Assembly (NCBI RefSeq): GCF_022347205.1
Contig: NZ_JAKRNE010000004.1
Location: forward strand, 1 to 64,000
Origin: Corynebacterium sp. ACRPO
GTDB taxonomy: Bacteria; Actinomycetota; Actinomycetes; Mycobacteriales; Mycobacteriaceae
DNA: 64,000 bases
Direction of reading: 5' to 3'
Shown here: one piece after another, positions 35,821 through 44,638 of the stretch
Layout: the number at the start of each line of letters is the position of its first letter
Position numbering within the stretch: the stretch's first letter is position 1
Position numbers and translations under genes: made by a program
The notes under the pieces: generated by a model
Told to the model about the DNA's origin: nothing
Seen by the model: the letters and a program-made list of their open reading frames with translations, nothing else
Databases searched by the model: none

Positions 35821-37944
35821 TTACTTCTCCAGACCGGTGGCCTTATTAATCGTCCACGCATACTCGAAGGCGTTTTGGCGCCACTTTTCATAACGTCCAG
35901 ACACTCCGCCGTGGCCTGCAGCCATTTCTGTCTTGAGCAGGAATTCGCCGCCGGTAGCCGTCGCCCGCAGCTGGGCAATCCACTTGGCCGGTTCGACATA
36001 GAGCACGCGGGTGTCGTTAAGCGAGGTAATAGCCAGGATGTCCGGATAGTCCTTGGCCTCGATATTCTCGTACGGCGAATAGGACTTCATGTAGTCATAG
36101 ACCTCAGGATCGTGGTACGGGTCGCCCCATTCCTCCCACTCAGGCACGGTAAGCGGCAGTTCCGGCATGAGGATAGAGGTCAGCGGATCCACGAACGGAA
36201 CAACGGCCTGGATGGCGGTGAAGCGATCCGGGGCCATATTGGCGATAGCACCCATGAGCATTCCGCCAGCCGAACCGCCCTCGGCCACCATTTGGTCTGC
36301 GGTGGTCACGCCGCGGGCGATGAGATCATCAGCGACATCGATGAAGTCGGTAAAGGTGTTTTTCTTCTTGAGCATTTTGCCGTCGTCGTACCAGGTGCGA
36401 CCCATCTCGCCGCCGCCGCGCACATGGGCAACCGCAAAAATCATGCCGCGGTCCATAAGAGACAGGCGGGTAACGGAGAAAGCCGGATCCACGCTGACCT
36501 CATAGGAACCGTAGCCGTAGAGCAGGGTCGGGTTCGGCTGGGTGCGGTCGAGGTCGGCGCGGTGAACAATGGATACGGGGATGTCGGTGCCGTCGGCAGC
36601 CGTGGTCCACATGCGGTAGGCCACGTAGTCATCCGGGTTATAACCGCCGGGAACCTCCTGCTCCTTAAGCAGGGTAAATTCGCCGGTATCCACGCGGTAA
36701 TCAAAGAGCTGGGAGGGCTGGGTGAAAGACACGTAGCTCACGCGCAGCACCGGTGCGTCCCACTCGGGATTGCCGGATACGGACACGGTGAAGAGTTCTT
36801 CGTCGAAGTTGAGCTCTTCGAATTCGCTAAAGCCGTCGTTCACGCGCATGATGGCGGCACGGCCGATGCCGCCGCGGCGGTAGCCCACCACAATCTGATC
36901 GCGGTAGGTGTCCACGCCCTCGATGCGGGTGGTTTCCTCGTGCGGCAAGAGCGCCGGCAGGTCGCGTAGGGTGGGCAGCTCATCCTTGGCCTTGGTATAG
37001 CCGACCTCGAAATTGGGGCCATTGGCGTTGTGGGTGACAATCCAGTAATCCTCGCCCTTAACGATGGCGTGATCGACGTCGTAGTCCACACCAGATTCGC
37101 GCTCCCACAGCAGGCGGAATTCACCCTCGGGGTTGTCTTCTTCGAGGACCCACACCTCAGAAGTCACCTTGGAGCTCACACCAAGGAAGAGGTACTTATC
37201 GGAACGAGCGCTGCCGATGCCGACGTTGAAGTGCTCGTCTTCTTCCTTGAACACCTGCACGTCTTCGGACTGCGCGGTACCGACCTTGTGGCGCCAGATG
37301 GCGTCGGGGCGCCATGCCTCGTCGACGGTCGTGTAAAAGATATAGCCGTCGCCAGCCCAAGTGGCGCCGTAGAAGATGCCCTTGAGGTGGTCGTCGAGAA
37401 GCGCGCCGCTTTCCAAGTCCTTAATATAGAGCTCAAAGCGCTCGTCGCCGGCGAAGTCCACGGAATAGGCCAGGTAGCGGCCGGAATCAGAGATGGAGGC
37501 CGCGCCGAGGGCAAAGAAGTCCTTGCCCTCCGCCAGCGCGTTGGCGTCGAGGATAATCTCCTCGCCTTCCGGGGTGCCTTCCTCTGGGATGACCGGGGCA
37601 GTCCATGGGTCAGCCCCCTCCTCTACCGGGAGACGGCAAGAGTAGCCGTAGCTCTTGCCCTCCTCGGTACGGCCGTAATACCAGTAATCGCCGCGGCGAG
37701 AAGGCACAGACATATCGGTTTGCTTGATGCGGGACTTAATCTCCTGGAAGATATTTTCCGTCATCTCATCCAAGTGCGCGGTCTTCGCCTTGGTGTAATC
37801 ATTTTCTGCGTTGAGGTAATCCAGGGTTTCCTGGGATTCCTTGTCGCGCAGCCACTCGTAGTTATCCAAGAACTCGCGTCCGTGGAAGGAACGGGTCACG
37901 GGGTGGACGGCGGCCACGGGGGCGGAAAGATTCTCGTTGCTCAT
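35821..37944 (-). CDS. Oligopeptidase B-like serine peptidase (S9 family)
   Basis: The 707-residue cytoplasmic peptidase has an N-terminal beta-propeller and a C-terminal alpha/beta hydrolase domain. The catalytic triad is visible: Ser in EGGSAGGMLMG (about 557), Asp in SLNDTRVLYVEP (about 642) and His in AAGHGGVSGRYEKW (about 676). Oligopeptidase B cuts short peptides after basic residues; the size and motifs fit that branch better than prolyl oligopeptidase. It is located between purC and the DUF2334 gene. Confidence 0.92.
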   Translation of the reverse strand: MSNENLSAPVAAVHPVTRSFHGREFLDNYEWLRDKESQETLDYLNAENDYTKAKTAHLDEMTENIFQEIKSRIKQTDMSVPSRRGDYWYYGRTEEGKSYGYSCRLPVEEGADPWTAPVIPEEGTPEGEEIILDANALAEGKDFFALGAASISDSGRYLAYSVDFAGDERFELYIKDLESGALLDDHLKGIFYGATWAGDGYIFYTTVDEAWRPDAIWRHKVGTAQSEDVQVFKEEDEHFNVGIGSARSDKYLFLGVSSKVTSEVWVLEEDNPEGEFRLLWERESGVDYDVDHAIVKGEDYWIVTHNANGPNFEVGYTKAKDELPTLRDLPALLPHEETTRIEGVDTYRDQIVVGYRRGGIGRAAIMRVNDGFSEFEELNFDEELFTVSVSGNPEWDAPVLRVSYVSFTQPSQLFDYRVDTGEFTLLKEQEVPGGYNPDDYVAYRMWTTAADGTDIPVSIVHRADLDRTQPNPTLLYGYGSYEVSVDPAFSVTRLSLMDRGMIFAVAHVRGGGEMGRTWYDDGKMLKKKNTFTDFIDVADDLIARGVTTADQMVAEGGSAGGMLMGAIANMAPDRFTAIQAVVPFVDPLTSILMPELPLTVPEWEEWGDPYHDPEVYDYMKSYSPYENIEAKDYPDILAITSLNDTRVLYVEPAKWIAQLRATATGGEFLLKTEMAAGHGGVSGRYEKWRQNAFEYAWTINKATGLEK

Positions 37945-37983
37945 GCCGCCCCACTGTACGCGTGGCGCCCCGTAGAGCGAGAG

Positions 37984-38877
37984 CTAGGCCTCGGGCGAGA
38001 GGAAGTCCGCGAAGCGCTCGCCGGAAAGCCGCTCATAGGCCTCGATGTAGCGCAGGCGGGTGGCGGAAACGACGTCGTTGGGAAGCTGGGGCGGGGTACC
38101 GTCAGCGGCTTGATCCCATCCGGAGGCGTCGGAAGTCAGCCAATTGCGCACGTATTGCTTGTCAAAGGACGGCTGGACCTCGCCCTCCACGTAAGAATCG
38201 GCCGGCCAGTAGCGGGAGGAATCTGGGGTAAGGACCTCATCGGCCAGCACGAGGGTGCCGTCTTGGTCTAGGCCGAACTCGAACTTGGTATCGGCGAGGA
38301 TAATGCCCTTCTCCTCCGCGAGCGCGGCGGCCTCGGAGTAAATGCGGAGGGTGGCCGCGCGCAGCTCCTCGGCGCGCTCGGCGCCCAGCTTGTCCACCAC
38401 GAAGTCGAAGGAGACATTCTCATCGTGCTCGCCCTGTTCCGCCTTGGTGGCCGGGGTGAAGATGGGTTCGGGCAGGCGGGAAGCCTCAACCAGGCCCTCC
38501 GGCAGCTCGATACCGCACACGGTGCCATTGGCCTTGTACTCCTTCAGGCCGGAACCGGTGAGGAAGCCGCGGGCCACGCACTCGAAGGGCAGCATATCCA
38601 GCTTCTTGACCACCATCGCGCGGCCAAGGCACTCGGCGGGGATGCGCTCATCATCGAGCGGGCCGGCCAGGTGGTTGGGGAAATCGATGGAGTCGAAGAA
38701 GAACTTCGAGGTTGCGGTCAGCACGCGGCCCTTGTCTGGGATGGCCGGCTCGAGGGCGTGGTCGTAGGCCGAGATGCGGTCCGAGACCACCATCAGAAGA
38801 GTGTTCTCGTCTACATCGTAAATATCGCGGACCTTGCCGGAGGCAAGATGGGTATAAGAAGAAAGCTCAGGTCGCAT
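37984..38877 (-). CDS. purC: Phosphoribosylaminoimidazole-succinocarboxamide synthase
   Basis: PurC joins aspartate to CAIR using ATP. The 297-residue product has [20 protein letters not shown] (ATP site), [19 protein letters not shown] and [15 protein letters not shown] with [11 protein letters not shown] 38877 was chosen over upstream ATGs because TAGAAT stands exactly seven bases before it, indicating leaderless transcription, and because the family begins near here. A long hairpin lies further upstream, between purB and purC. Confidence 0.95.
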   Translation of the reverse strand: MRPELSSYTHLASGKVRDIYDVDENTLLMVVSDRISAYDHALEPAIPDKGRVLTATSKFFFDSIDFPNHLAGPLDDERIPAECLGRAMVVKKLDMLPFECVARGFLTGSGLKEYKANGTVCGIELPEGLVEASRLPEPIFTPATKAEQGEHDENVSFDFVVDKLGAERAEELRAATLRIYSEAAALAEEKGIILADTKFEFGLDQDGTLVLADEVLTPDSSRYWPADSYVEGEVQPSFDKQYVRNWLTSDASGWDQAADGTPPQLPNDVVSATRLRYIEAYERLSGERFADFLSPEA

Positions 38878-38884
38878 GACCTTC

Positions 38885-38890
38885 ATTCTA
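38885..38890 (-). promoter_or_regulatory. -10 element for leaderless purC
   Basis: TAGAAT on the minus strand, seven bases before ATG 38877. Confidence 0.55.
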
Positions 38891-38912
38891 GCGCTCAGGG
38901 GTAGCGAGTACG

Positions 38913-38968
38913 TTTCGATCAAATAAGCCCCGAAATCCGCACGGGATTCGGGGGCTATTTGATCGAAA
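38913..38968. repeat. 56-base near-perfect inverted repeat between purB and purC
   Basis: Two 22-base arms (left begins TTTCGATCAAAT, right ends ATTTGATCGAAA) match at all but two places and flank a 12-base loop. There is no T tract. It could be a terminator or processing hairpin after purB, or a palindromic repeat element. Confidence 0.75.
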
Positions 38969-39019
38969 TGCGAAAAAGGAGGGCGCACTGCGAAAGGAAG
39001 GCGCCCAGCGAGGCTCGCT

Positions 39020-40450
39020 TTAGAGGATCTCGCCCGGGGTATAGGCCGCGGCCTTGGGGTGCTCGCCTACCAGCGCGTTGATGCGGTTGAGCACCTGGCT
39101 GACCTGGGACTCGGCGGCGCCGATGAAGGCGTGCTTATCGGCCAGGGCGGCCTCGAGGTCGGACTCGTCCATGGGCAGGCGGTCATCGGCGGCGAGGCGT
39201 TGGACTAGGTCCTGCTCACCGCCGTTTTCGCGCATATTAAGCGCGACGGCCACGGCGTTTTCCTTGATGACCTCGTGGGCGGTCTCGCGGCCCACGCCGG
39301 CTCGCACGGCCGCCATGAGGATGCGGGTAGTGGCCAGGAAGGGCAGGTAGCGCTCCAGTTCGCGGTCGATCATGGCCGGGAAGGCACCGAACTCGTCGAG
39401 GACGGTAAGGAAGGTTTCGAATTGGCCGTCGAGGGCAAAGAAGGCGTCGGGAAGCGCGACGCGGCGGACGACGGAGCAGAAAACATCACCCTCGTTCCAC
39501 TGCTGTCCAGCGAGGTCCGCAGCCATGGTGAGGTAGCCGCGGAGGATGACCTGCAGACCGCCAACGCGCTCGCAGGAGCGGGCGTTCATCTTGTGCGGCA
39601 TGGCGGAGGAGCCGACCTGGCCTTCCTTGAAGCCCTCGGTGACGGTCTCGTTGCCGGCCATCAAGCGGATGGTGGTGGCCAGGGAGGACGGGGCGGCGCC
39701 GAGCTCCACCAGGGCGGAGATGGCGTCGAAGTCGAGGGAGCGCGGGTAGACCTGGCCCACGGAATTGAAGATGCGGTGGAAGCCCAGGTAGTCCGCAATC
39801 GCGGTCTCCAGGGAGGCGAGCTTGTCCTCGGAGCCGCCCATGAGATCCAGCATGTCCTGGGAGGTGCCCATCGGGCCCTTGATGCCGCGCAGCGGGTAGC
39901 GTGCCAAGAGATCTTCGACGCGCTCGATGGCCAGCAGCATCTCATCGCCGGCCGTAGCGAAGCGCTTGCCCAAGGTGGTGGCCTGCGCGGCCACGTTGTG
40001 GGAGCGGCCGGCCATGACCAGGGACTGGTACTCGGCGGCGTGGCGGCCGATGCGGGAGACCACTGCGATGGCCTTATCGCGGATGATCTCCAGCGAGGTG
40101 TGGATCTGCAGCTGCTCCACGTTCTCGGTGAGATCGCGGCTGGTCATGCCCTTGTGAATGTGCTCGTAGCCGGCCAGCGCATTGAATTCTTCGATGCGGG
40201 CCTTCACATCGTGGCGGGTGACGCGCTCGCGCTCCGCGATGGACTCAAGGTTCACGTCCTCTACCACGGCCTCGTAGGCATCGATGGCCTTGGCGGGGAT
40301 GTCTACGCCCAGATCCTTCTGGGCGCGCATGACCGCAATCCAGAGCTTGCGCTCCAAGATGATTTTATGCTCCGGGCTCCAGATATTGGATAGCTCCGCG
40401 GAGGCATAGCGGGAGGACAGGACGTTGGAAATCTTCTTCTTTTCAGCCAC
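39020..40450 (-). CDS. purB: Adenylosuccinate lyase
   Basis: PurB releases fumarate from SAICAR and from adenylosuccinate. The 476-residue product has the fumarase-superfamily signature [17 protein letters not shown], with [13 protein letters not shown] and [20 protein letters not shown] 40450 was chosen: it gives [11 protein letters not shown] and has AATAAT six bases upstream. The longer frame has no support. It lies between purD and purC, all on the same strand. Confidence 0.95.
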   Translation of the reverse strand: MAEKKKISNVLSSRYASAELSNIWSPEHKIILERKLWIAVMRAQKDLGVDIPAKAIDAYEAVVEDVNLESIAERERVTRHDVKARIEEFNALAGYEHIHKGMTSRDLTENVEQLQIHTSLEIIRDKAIAVVSRIGRHAAEYQSLVMAGRSHNVAAQATTLGKRFATAGDEMLLAIERVEDLLARYPLRGIKGPMGTSQDMLDLMGGSEDKLASLETAIADYLGFHRIFNSVGQVYPRSLDFDAISALVELGAAPSSLATTIRLMAGNETVTEGFKEGQVGSSAMPHKMNARSCERVGGLQVILRGYLTMAADLAGQQWNEGDVFCSVVRRVALPDAFFALDGQFETFLTVLDEFGAFPAMIDRELERYLPFLATTRILMAAVRAGVGRETAHEVIKENAVAVALNMRENGGEQDLVQRLAADDRLPMDESDLEAALADKHAFIGAAESQVSQVLNRINALVGEHPKAAAYTPGEIL

Positions 40451-40456
40451 GTGGCT

Positions 40457-40462
40457 ATTATT
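40457..40462 (-). promoter_or_regulatory. -10 element for leaderless purB
   Basis: AATAAT on the minus strand, six bases before GTG 40450, no Shine-Dalgarno. Confidence 0.45.
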
Positions 40463-40491
40463 CCATGCCTGCCCCACCGCGGGGTGAAGGG

Positions 40492-41766
40492 TTAGAGAGA
40501 AATCTCACCGTCTTCTGCTCGCTTGCCGATGTCCCGGCGCACAAACCCACCCGCAAACTCGATGCCGTCGACAGTGGCGTAGGCGTATGCGCGGGCGTCG
40601 GCAAGCGTGGCACCCTTGCCCAGCACGCTGAGCACGCGGCCGCCCGCGGTGCGGTAGGCGCCATCGGTATGCACGGTGCCGGCGTGGAGGACGCGCTGCG
40701 GATCGTCCAGGGCGGCGCCGGTGATGGCATCGCCCTTGCGTGGGGAGGCCGGGTAGCCCTCGGCCGCCATGACGATGATGACGGCGAAGCCATCCTCCCA
40801 CTCCAGTGGCGGGAGCTCGGAGAGGGTGCCGGTGGCCGTGGCGTGGAGGGCCTCAGCCAGCGGGGACTTGAGCAGGGAGAGCACTGCCTGGGTCTCTGGG
40901 TCGCCGAAGCGGCAGTTGAACTCGACGACGGCCGGGCCTTCTTCGCCCCAGGCCAGGCCGGCGTAGAGCAGACCGGAATAAGGGGTGCCGCGGCGCGCCA
41001 TCTCCTTGGCCACAGGGGTGCAGACCTCGTCCACGATGCGCTGCACGCCGTCCTCCGGCAGCCACGGCAGCGGGGTGTAGGCGCCCATGCCACCGGTATT
41101 GGGGCCCTCGTCGTTGTCATAGGCACGCTTGTGATCCTGGGCTGGAAGAAGCGGGACGACGGTCTCGCCATCGACTAAGCAAAAGAGCGAGACTTCGGGG
41201 CCGTCGAGGAAGGATTCCAGCAGCACCGGGTTACCGGCCGCGAGGACGGCATCGACGTGGGCGCGGGCGGCGGCGCGGTCCGGGGTGACCACCACACCCT
41301 TGCCGCCGGCCAGGCCATCGTCTTTGACCACGAACTGCGGGCCGAAGCGGTCGAGCGCGGTCTCAATGTCGGCCTCGCCCGCACCTGGGCGCAACTGCTC
41401 CGCGCGGGCGGTCTTGACGCCGGCGGACTCCATGACGTCCTTGGCAAAAGCCTTGGATCCCTCGATCTGGGCTGCGTCCTTGCTAGGTCCGAAGACAGCG
41501 ATGCCGGCCGCGCGCAGGGCATCGGCCACGCCGGCGACGAGGGGAACCTCAGGACCGATGACAACGAGGTCCGCGGCGATGCTCTGGGCGAGCTCGACCA
41601 TGCGGTTAGCGTCATCTACCTGGGAGTAATCCGGGTGGACGGTAGCGAGAGTGGACATGGCCGCGCTGCCTGGCGCGGCGTGGATTTCGGTGCTCTTAGG
41701 GTCGGCGGACAGGCCCTTGACTAGGGCGTGTTCACGGCCGCCCGAACCAATTACGAGAATGCGCAT
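40492..41766 (-). CDS. purD: Phosphoribosylamine-glycine ligase
   Basis: PurD joins glycine to phosphoribosylamine (second step of purine synthesis). The 424-residue ATP-grasp enzyme starts [19 protein letters not shown] and has [16 protein letters not shown] and the metal-site [14 protein letters not shown]. The start ATG 41766 has a strong -10 TATGAT seven bases upstream. It diverges from the HIT gene with 35 bp between starts. Confidence 0.96.
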   Translation of the reverse strand: MRILVIGSGGREHALVKGLSADPKSTEIHAAPGSAAMSTLATVHPDYSQVDDANRMVELAQSIAADLVVIGPEVPLVAGVADALRAAGIAVFGPSKDAAQIEGSKAFAKDVMESAGVKTARAEQLRPGAGEADIETALDRFGPQFVVKDDGLAGGKGVVVTPDRAAARAHVDAVLAAGNPVLLESFLDGPEVSLFCLVDGETVVPLLPAQDHKRAYDNDEGPNTGGMGAYTPLPWLPEDGVQRIVDEVCTPVAKEMARRGTPYSGLLYAGLAWGEEGPAVVEFNCRFGDPETQAVLSLLKSPLAEALHATATGTLSELPPLEWEDGFAVIIVMAAEGYPASPRKGDAITGAALDDPQRVLHAGTVHTDGAYRTAGGRVLSVLGKGATLADARAYAYATVDGIEFAGGFVRRDIGKRAEDGEISL

Positions 41767-41773
41767 GCCCACC

Positions 41774-41794
41774 ATCATAACTAGCGGGTAGCCT
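41774..41794. promoter_or_regulatory. Compact divergent promoter, purD / HIT gene
   Basis: TATGAT on the minus strand (41774-41779, seven bases before purD) and TAGCCT on the plus strand (41789-41794, seven bases before the HIT ATG), nine bases apart. Each -35 region would fall on the other gene's start codon. Confidence 0.55.
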
Positions 41795-41801
41795 GGCACA
41801 C

Positions 41802-42233
41802 ATGGCTTCTGTATTTACAAAGATCATTAATGGTGAACTACCCGCTCGCTTTGTCTACCGCGATGAGACCTGCGTGGCTTTCCTCTCCATCGAGCCGCTG
41901 CGCTACGGCCACACCCTGGTCGTGCCCATCGAGGAAGTAGATAAGTGGACTGACCTGGATCCCCAGACCTGGGCCCACCTCAACGAGGTCGCCCTGGAAA
42001 TCGGCGGCGCTATCAAGACCGCGTTTGATACCCCGCGCACCGGCTACATCATCGCCGGATTCGATGTCCCGCATACCCATATCCACCTCTTCCCCACCGA
42101 GAAGATGGAAGAGTATGACTTTGCCAAGGCCTTCGACGCCGAGAACACCGACGATGCCGCGATGGATGAGGCGGCCGCCCGCATTCGCCAGCACCTCGGC
42201 TGCAACGAGGAAGGCTTTCGCGAGGAGGACTAG
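41802..42233 (+). CDS. HIT-family nucleotide-binding protein
   Basis: The 143-residue protein has the histidine triad HTHIHLF (about residues 91-97) with catalytic His and the N-terminal [15 protein letters not shown] of the Hint/PKCI branch. It probably hydrolyses nucleoside phosphoramidates or dinucleotides. It is transcribed divergently from purD, and its stop codon overlaps that of phoS by four bases on the opposite strand. The transcript is probably leaderless. Confidence 0.92.
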   Translation: MASVFTKIINGELPARFVYRDETCVAFLSIEPLRYGHTLVVPIEEVDKWTDLDPQTWAHLNEVALEIGGAIKTAFDTPRTGYIIAGFDVPHTHIHLFPTEKMEEYDFAKAFDAENTDDAAMDEAAARIRQHLGCNEEGFREED

Positions 42234-43738
42234 GGCTCAGAGGGGGCGTCGGCAAGCGCGGGCAGGCGCACCGTAAAGGTGGTGCCGCGGCCGAGCTCAG
42301 AGTCGACGCTAATGCTGCCACCGTGCTGCTCCACCAGGGAGTGGACGATGGCCAAGCCCAGGCCGGAGCCGCCCGTATCGCGGGTGCGCGAGGTATCCGC
42401 GCGGTAAAAGCGCTCAAAGATGTGTGCCGCATCTTCCTGGGACATACCCTTGCCGTCATCGCTGACATCGACTAGCACGTCATTGGCCTCGCGGCGCAGG
42501 CGCAGCGTCACGGTCGCATCCTCGCCGCCGTGACGGATACCGTTGGTCACTAGGTTGAGCAGCACCTGGTGCAGGCGGCTGGCATCGCCATTGACCACCG
42601 GGATGGACTTGGCGTCATTGGCCACCTCAATCTCGCGGCCGGGGAAGGCCGCGCGCGCGGAAGAGCCCACGGACAGGGCCAGTTCCAGTAGGTCCACCGG
42701 GCGCAGGTCTAGGCGCGTGCCTTCAGCGCGGGTGAGGGCCAGCAGGTCCTCCACCAGCAAGGACATGCGCTTGGATTCATCGTCGATCTTGGAAAAGACT
42801 AGGTCCACGTCCTTGGTGGCACCGGAGCGATAGAGCTCGGTATAGCCGCGCAGGCTGGTCAGCGGCGTGCGCAGCTCATGCGAAGCATCGCCGACGAAGC
42901 GACGCATCTGTTCCTCTTTCTCCTGCGCGCGCACGACGGAGCGCTGCAGCTGACCCAACATGATATTGAGCGCGGCAGCCAGCTGGCCCACCTCCGTGTG
43001 CAGCGGCCACTTGGGCACGCGTTTGTCTAGGTCGCCTGCCGCGATTTGCGACGCCGTCTTTTCCACCACCCGCAGCGGCCGCAACGCCCTGCGGATAAAC
43101 CAGAAACCCACGGCCGCAATGGCGGCCAGGGCGATGGCGGCAATGGTCACTTGGACCATGGCTAGGCCGTGCAGGATTTCCTTCTCATGGGTCATGTCCT
43201 TAGCAATGACCGTGATGACGCCGTTGGAGTCCGCGAAGGCGAGCGCGCGCCACTTGGTGTTGTTCTCGATGGAACCCACGGTGGTGGGGTAGCCGCCGAG
43301 CGGGATATTCTCCGCATTCGGGGTGGTTGACGATGGTCCCGAATAGCGGATGGTGCCATCGGGCAGGTAGTTCAACACCACGTATTCGGTAGGCGGGCGC
43401 TTGGTGTGATCGCCGATGAAAAAGTCATTGCTGATATCGCGCGCCCATGTGGTCGACGCGGCGCGCAGCTCATCATCGACGTTATTGAAGAGCACGTTGC
43501 GCATGATGGAATTCACTGCAAAGGACGAGCCCGTAATGCCGAGACCGGAGACCACGACGAGGAGGATGACCAGCCACGTCCGCAGCGGCATGGCCTGCGG
43601 AATTTGGGAAAACATCCGCCGCTTGGAGGACTTTCCTTCCCCTTCGCCTTGCCCTAGGCCCTCATGCCACATGGACTGCGGGCGCGCCGCCGCCGGTGCA
43701 GGCGCCTGGTCCTGGGTCTCCTGTGAATCTTCCATCAC
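42230..43738 (-). CDS. phoS: Sensor histidine kinase of the phosphate two-component system, PhoS-like
   Basis: The 502-residue membrane kinase has a 50-residue Gln/Ala/Gly-rich cytoplasmic start, TM1 (about 52-75), an extracellular region, TM2 (about 195-215), HAMP (to about 268), the phospho-acceptor His287 in DASHELRTPLTSL, Asn399 of the N box, DDGKGM (427-432) and GSGLGLAI (457-464). The order phoR-phoS next to purD matches the C. glutamicum PhoRS locus that activates pst genes on phosphate starvation. The start is GTG 43738 or ATG 43735, nine bases after phoR. Confidence 0.87.
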   Translation of the reverse strand: MMEDSQETQDQAPAPAAARPQSMWHEGLGQGEGEGKSSKRRMFSQIPQAMPLRTWLVILLVVVSGLGITGSSFAVNSIMRNVLFNNVDDELRAASTTWARDISNDFFIGDHTKRPPTEYVVLNYLPDGTIRYSGPSSTTPNAENIPLGGYPTTVGSIENNTKWRALAFADSNGVITVIAKDMTHEKEILHGLAMVQVTIAAIALAAIAAVGFWFIRRALRPLRVVEKTASQIAAGDLDKRVPKWPLHTEVGQLAAALNIMLGQLQRSVVRAQEKEEQMRRFVGDASHELRTPLTSLRGYTELYRSGATKDVDLVFSKIDDESKRMSLLVEDLLALTRAEGTRLDLRPVDLLELALSVGSSARAAFPGREIEVANDAKSIPVVNGDASRLHQVLLNLVTNGIRHGGEDATVTLRLRREANDVLVDVSDDGKGMSQEDAAHIFERFYRADTSRTRDTGGSGLGLAIVHSLVEQHGGSISVDSELGRGTTFTVRLPALADAPSEP

Positions 43739-43747
43739 TTAAGCACT

Positions 43748-44452
43748 TTAGGAGCGCGGGGTGCGCAGTACATAACCCACGCCGCGCACAGTGTGGATCA
43801 GCTGCGTCTCGCCGGTATCGATCTTGCGGCGCAGGTAAGAGATATAGGACTCGACCACGTTGCCATCGCCGCCGAAATCGTAGTGCCACACGTTATCCAA
43901 AATCTTGGACTTGGACAGCACCACTTCCTTGTTTTGCATGAGGTAGCGCAGGAGGTTGAACTCGGTGGGCGAAAGCTCAATGAGCTCACCGGCCTTGGTG
44001 ACCTCATGGGTGTCATCATTGAGCGTTAGATCCGCGTAGCTCATGGTGGCATCGTTGGTGGATTCTTCCGCCGCGCCGCCGCGGCGCATGATAACGCGCA
44101 GGCGGGTGATAACTTCTTCCAGGCTAAATGGCTTCGTCACGTAATCATCCGCACCGATGGTCAAGCCGTGGATGCGCTGGTCCACACCGTCCTTAGCGGT
44201 GAGGTAGAGCACCGGGCCGTCCAGGCCTTCTTGGCGCAGCTTGCCCAGCAGCTCGAAGCCATCCATGCCCGGCATCATGACGTCCAGGATGTAGGCATCA
44301 GGGTTTACTTCGCGGGCAATGCGCAGCGCCTCGTTGCCGGAATTGGCGCTGTACACCTCGAAGTTCTGGAACTTCAGCGATACGGTGAGTAGCTCCACAA
44401 TATTGGGTTCGTCATCGACGACAAGAACCTTGGCGAGTTTAGTGTCTTCCAT
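43748..44452 (-). CDS. phoR: Phosphate response regulator, PhoR-like (OmpR family)
   Basis: The 234-residue regulator has a receiver domain with phospho-acceptor Asp57 (AYILDVMMPGMDG) and Lys107 (VTKPFS), then a winged-helix DNA-binding domain (about 140-232, ELSPTEFNLLRYLMQNKEVV and VRGVGYVLR). It should bind the tandem repeats upstream of pstS in this window. ATG 44452 follows GAGGAG. It is co-transcribed with phoS. Confidence 0.88.
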   Translation of the reverse strand: MEDTKLAKVLVVDDEPNIVELLTVSLKFQNFEVYSANSGNEALRIAREVNPDAYILDVMMPGMDGFELLGKLRQEGLDGPVLYLTAKDGVDQRIHGLTIGADDYVTKPFSLEEVITRLRVIMRRGGAAEESTNDATMSYADLTLNDDTHEVTKAGELIELSPTEFNLLRYLMQNKEVVLSKSKILDNVWHYDFGGDGNVVESYISYLRRKIDTGETQLIHTVRGVGYVLRTPRS

Positions 44453-44585
44453 GTTCTCCTCAGATCCCCTTAAAGGTTGTGATTTTCTAACACGTCATCA
44501 TGGCACGCTTGCTTTCCAGCCTACTGAAGAGTTTCTGCCTGAATCCTGTGAACGTGAGTACTCGGCCTGGTCGGGGTAAAAGAAA

Positions 44586-44619
44586 ACCACGCCCCTCCTT
44601 AGGTGAGGAAGGGCGTGGT
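44586..44619 (-). terminator. Terminator after pqo
   Basis: ACCACGCCC and its complement with further inner pairing form a long stem; the minus-strand transcript continues TTTTCTTTTACC. Confidence 0.85.
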
Positions 44620-44638
44620 AGCTAGCGCAGCGCGCTAT

